Shown here piece after piece: positions 62,242-64,000 of a DNA stretch of 64,000 nucleotides (position 1 is the stretch's first letter; every line of letters starts with the position of its first letter). Position numbers and translations under genes: made by a program. A model generated the notes under the pieces. It made no database searches and had not been told where the DNA came from. It saw nothing but the letters and a program-made list of their open reading frames with translations. The stretch spans positions 153,092 to 217,091 of the forward strand of contig DATNFO010000031.1 of the NCBI GenBank assembly GCA_035606355.1, in the 5' to 3' direction. The stretch comes from Sulfopaludibacter sp035606355 (GTDB lineage Bacteria; Acidobacteriota; Terriglobia; Bryobacterales; Bryobacteraceae).

Positions 62242-63585
62242 ATGAACAATCCAACTACACAACTTCAAATTGAAACATGGTCCCTTGACCGAATTACGCC
62301 CTATGCACGCAACCCTCGCAAGAACGATCACGCCGTGGAACGAATGTGCTCGGCGATTGTGGAATATGGCTTCAAAGTTCCATGCCTGGTGCGCAGCACC
62401 GGCGAACTGATTGATGGACACTTGCGAATCAAGGCTGCCCGCAAAATCGGCATGACCGACGTCCCGGTCATCGTGTGCGATGACTGGTCGCCAGCAAAGG
62501 TAAAAGCCTTCCGCTTACTGGTGAACCGTTCGGCGACCTGGGCGACGTGGGACGACGAATTATTGAAACTAGAACTTGAAGAACTCCAGGAACTCGACGT
62601 TAAGTTCGACCTCACTGGATTTGACATAGGCGAGATCGACGCCATCCTGGCTCTGCCGACGACCGATGAGGAGGCGCTTGCGGCGCCTCCTCTGCCACAA
62701 ATAGCGACTTCGCGGCCGGGAGACCTTTGGCTGTTAGGGAAGCATCGCGTCCTTTGCGGGGACGCGACCAACCCCGAGGCTGTACGGCGATTATTGGCGG
62801 GAGGCGAACCGTCTTTGATGGTGACCGATCCACCATACGGCATTGAGCTTGACTCGGAATGGCGAGACCGGGCTGGCCTGAACGGTCGCGGGCCGGCGGA
62901 GCCGAGCTACCTCAGGCGCACTGAGGGGCATCAAAATACCTCAATCTCATGCGACACGCGAGCGGACTGGGCGGATGCCTTTGCGCTAATACCTAGCCTG
63001 CAGGTAGCCTATGTTTGGCACGCATCAAAGTTCACCCGCGAAGTATTGGGCGGCCTGCTGCGAATTGGCTTTTTGCATCACCAACAAATCATTTGGAATA
63101 AGGGCCGCCCGGTCCTGACTCGAACCCACTACTGGTTTCAACACGAGCCGTGCTGGTACGTGCGCAAGAAGAATGCTCCGTGGTTCGGAAGGGCGGGCGA
63201 GAACTCGACGGTATGGGAATCTCCGTCACCCAAGTTCTTGATGGGGGGATCTAGGGAGGATAAATTCGATCACCCTACACAAAAGCCAATCGCGCTGATG
63301 AAGCGACCCATCGAGAATCACACGAAGCGTGGGGAGTTAGTGTACGAGCCTTTTTTGGGAAGCGGCACTACGCTAATGGCGGCTGAGGTCATGGGGCGCG
63401 TATGCTACGGCTTGGAATTGGATCCCAAATACGTGGATGTCGTGATCGGACGGTGGCAGGCGGCTACCGGATTAGCGGCGAAGTTGGACGGGGCGTCGGT
63501 CACATTCGACGAGGCAAGAATCGGCCGGGCAGATAACCCCGACGTTGAGAGCAGGGTTTTGGCAGAGCACAATCAGGCAGAATAG
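62242..63585 (+). CDS. ParB-like domain fused to a beta-class DNA methyltransferase
   Basis: 447 residues. The N-terminal ~110 residues form a ParB/Srx-like domain (RITPYARNPRKNDHAVERMCSAI, LIDGHLRIKAARKIG). The methyltransferase part has motif IV DPPY at 196-199 and, after it, the AdoMet-binding EPFLGSGTT at ~369-377; this IV-before-I order marks the beta class. DPPY points to N6-adenine or N4-cytosine methylation. The ATG at 62242 has a GAAGGAAAG ribosome-binding site. Such ParB-fused methylases are frequent in phages and other mobile elements and need not have a cognate restriction enzyme; none is visible. It is 33 bases downstream of the DUF5681-like gene. A damaged paralogue lies at 60130-60360. 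Confidence 0.92.
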   Translation: MNNPTTQLQIETWSLDRITPYARNPRKNDHAVERMCSAIVEYGFKVPCLVRSTGELIDGHLRIKAARKIGMTDVPVIVCDDWSPAKVKAFRLLVNRSATWATWDDELLKLELEELQELDVKFDLTGFDIGEIDAILALPTTDEEALAAPPLPQIATSRPGDLWLLGKHRVLCGDATNPEAVRRLLAGGEPSLMVTDPPYGIELDSEWRDRAGLNGRGPAEPSYLRRTEGHQNTSISCDTRADWADAFALIPSLQVAYVWHASKFTREVLGGLLRIGFLHHQQIIWNKGRPVLTRTHYWFQHEPCWYVRKKNAPWFGRAGENSTVWESPSPKFLMGGSREDKFDHPTQKPIALMKRPIENHTKRGELVYEPFLGSGTTLMAAEVMGRVCYGLELDPKYVDVVIGRWQAATGLAAKLDGASVTFDEARIGRADNPDVESRVLAEHNQAE

Positions 63586-63747
63586 TAACCAGAGCTGACG
63601 AGTTCATCGTTCGCTATTCGGCTTTGGCGACCACCGCGCCCGGACATTTCTCGCGTCCACATCAACGGTCTTGCAGATGACTCGCGCACGGGGATCACGG
63701 CACGCGTGAACCGGATTCGGTCGGCGGCGTCACCACGATTTGTTGCG

Positions 63748-64000
63748 CTATTTGGCTCCAGCGGTGCGCCCACAAACAATGTGTTTAGATGCAGGCTGGC
63801 CGGATAGCATGCTCGTAAACAAGCGACGCTGTTCGGGCCAGGCGATCTGAGCAGCCACGGGACGCAGATTTCTCTCTGTGACTGGTTTCGCCGCTGGCAT
63901 GAACAAGAGTTCCTCCTGGATGTCAGGGGCCAAATCCAGCAGTTTGGTAATTTGCGTCATGCGGGCTCGCGTGATGCCCGCCAGACGAGCCACTTCAGCA
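63748..64000 (-). CDS. C-terminal part of a helix-turn-helix protein, start outside the window
   Basis: The frame is open to the window end and reads AEVARLAGITRARMTQITKLLDLAPDIQEELLF, then a Pro-rich stretch ending PEQRRLFTSM and a stop at 63748. It resembles an HTH of the kind found beside or in recombinase-like and phage genes (LA-x(2)-G-I-T-R-A-R-x-T-Q-I). About 83 residues are visible; the N-terminus is lost. The 162-base gap 63586-63747 between it and the methyltransferase holds nothing recognisable. A mobile-element role is inferred from context. Confidence 0.7.
   Translation of the reverse strand, partial: AEVARLAGITRARMTQITKLLDLAPDIQEELLFMPAAKPVTERNLRPVAAQIAWPEQRRLFTSMLSGQPASKHIVCGRTAGAK

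Overview
The window looks like a chromosomal segment of an Acidobacteriota bacterium of the Solibacter/Bryobacterales type. The evidence is inferred from gene content: high GC, an Oar-like TonB-dependent receptor with a carboxypeptidase-regulatory N-terminal domain, many ASPIC/UnbV (CRTAC1-type) secreted propellers with TPR partners, propeller-sensor histidine kinases, a PEP-CTERM protein and a split kdpD. No rRNA, tRNA or CRISPR array was recognised.

Layout. 1-2283: 3' part of a GH115 alpha-glucuronidase. 2358-13149: a complete Kdp potassium-uptake locus. Its sensor is split into a C-terminal histidine kinase beside kdpE and two separate N-terminal KdpD/USP proteins at the far end, with kdpF, kdpA, kdpB, kdpC and an outer-membrane barrel between them. 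13253-16845: two overlapping genes encoding a Ser/Thr kinase fused through one membrane helix to a catalytically complete M16 zinc-peptidase domain, and an M16 homologue lacking the metal site with a Tat-like signal. 16886-17097: two palindromic REP-like elements. 17217-27495: a large BNR/VPS10-type secreted protein, a propeller histidine kinase, a PEP-CTERM protein, a NarL-type regulator and a cytochrome-c/PQQ dehydrogenase.

27625-35292: a promoter, a structured leader and a four-gene co-directional set (TonB receptor, TPR, ASPIC/UnbV, TPR). 35296-38708: another ASPIC/UnbV gene, then an outer-membrane barrel plus TlpA thioredoxin pair behind a near-consensus promoter. 50872 down to 38716 (minus strand): seven genes, every junction overlapping, encoding a TPR/ASPIC protein, a membrane pentahaem cytochrome with TPRs, an ASPIC protein, an amidase, a NarX-like kinase, a NarL-like regulator and a further ASPIC protein. 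55661-51094 (minus): a TonB receptor with an apparent one-base frameshift, a YfiR protein and a CHASE8-like hybrid kinase. 55822-60111: a 1,429-residue subtilase with a duplicated C-terminal module.

60112-64000 looks acquired. It holds a decayed methyltransferase fragment, repeated AATAACGC motifs, a zinc-finger protein, a divergent palindrome, a DUF5681-like protein, a ParB-methyltransferase fusion and the end of an HTH protein.

The strongest candidates for undescribed biology are the kinase-peptidase fusion with its inactive-subunit partner and the fully overlapping cytochrome/ASPIC/two-component operon. All functions are read from sequence motifs; no database search was possible.
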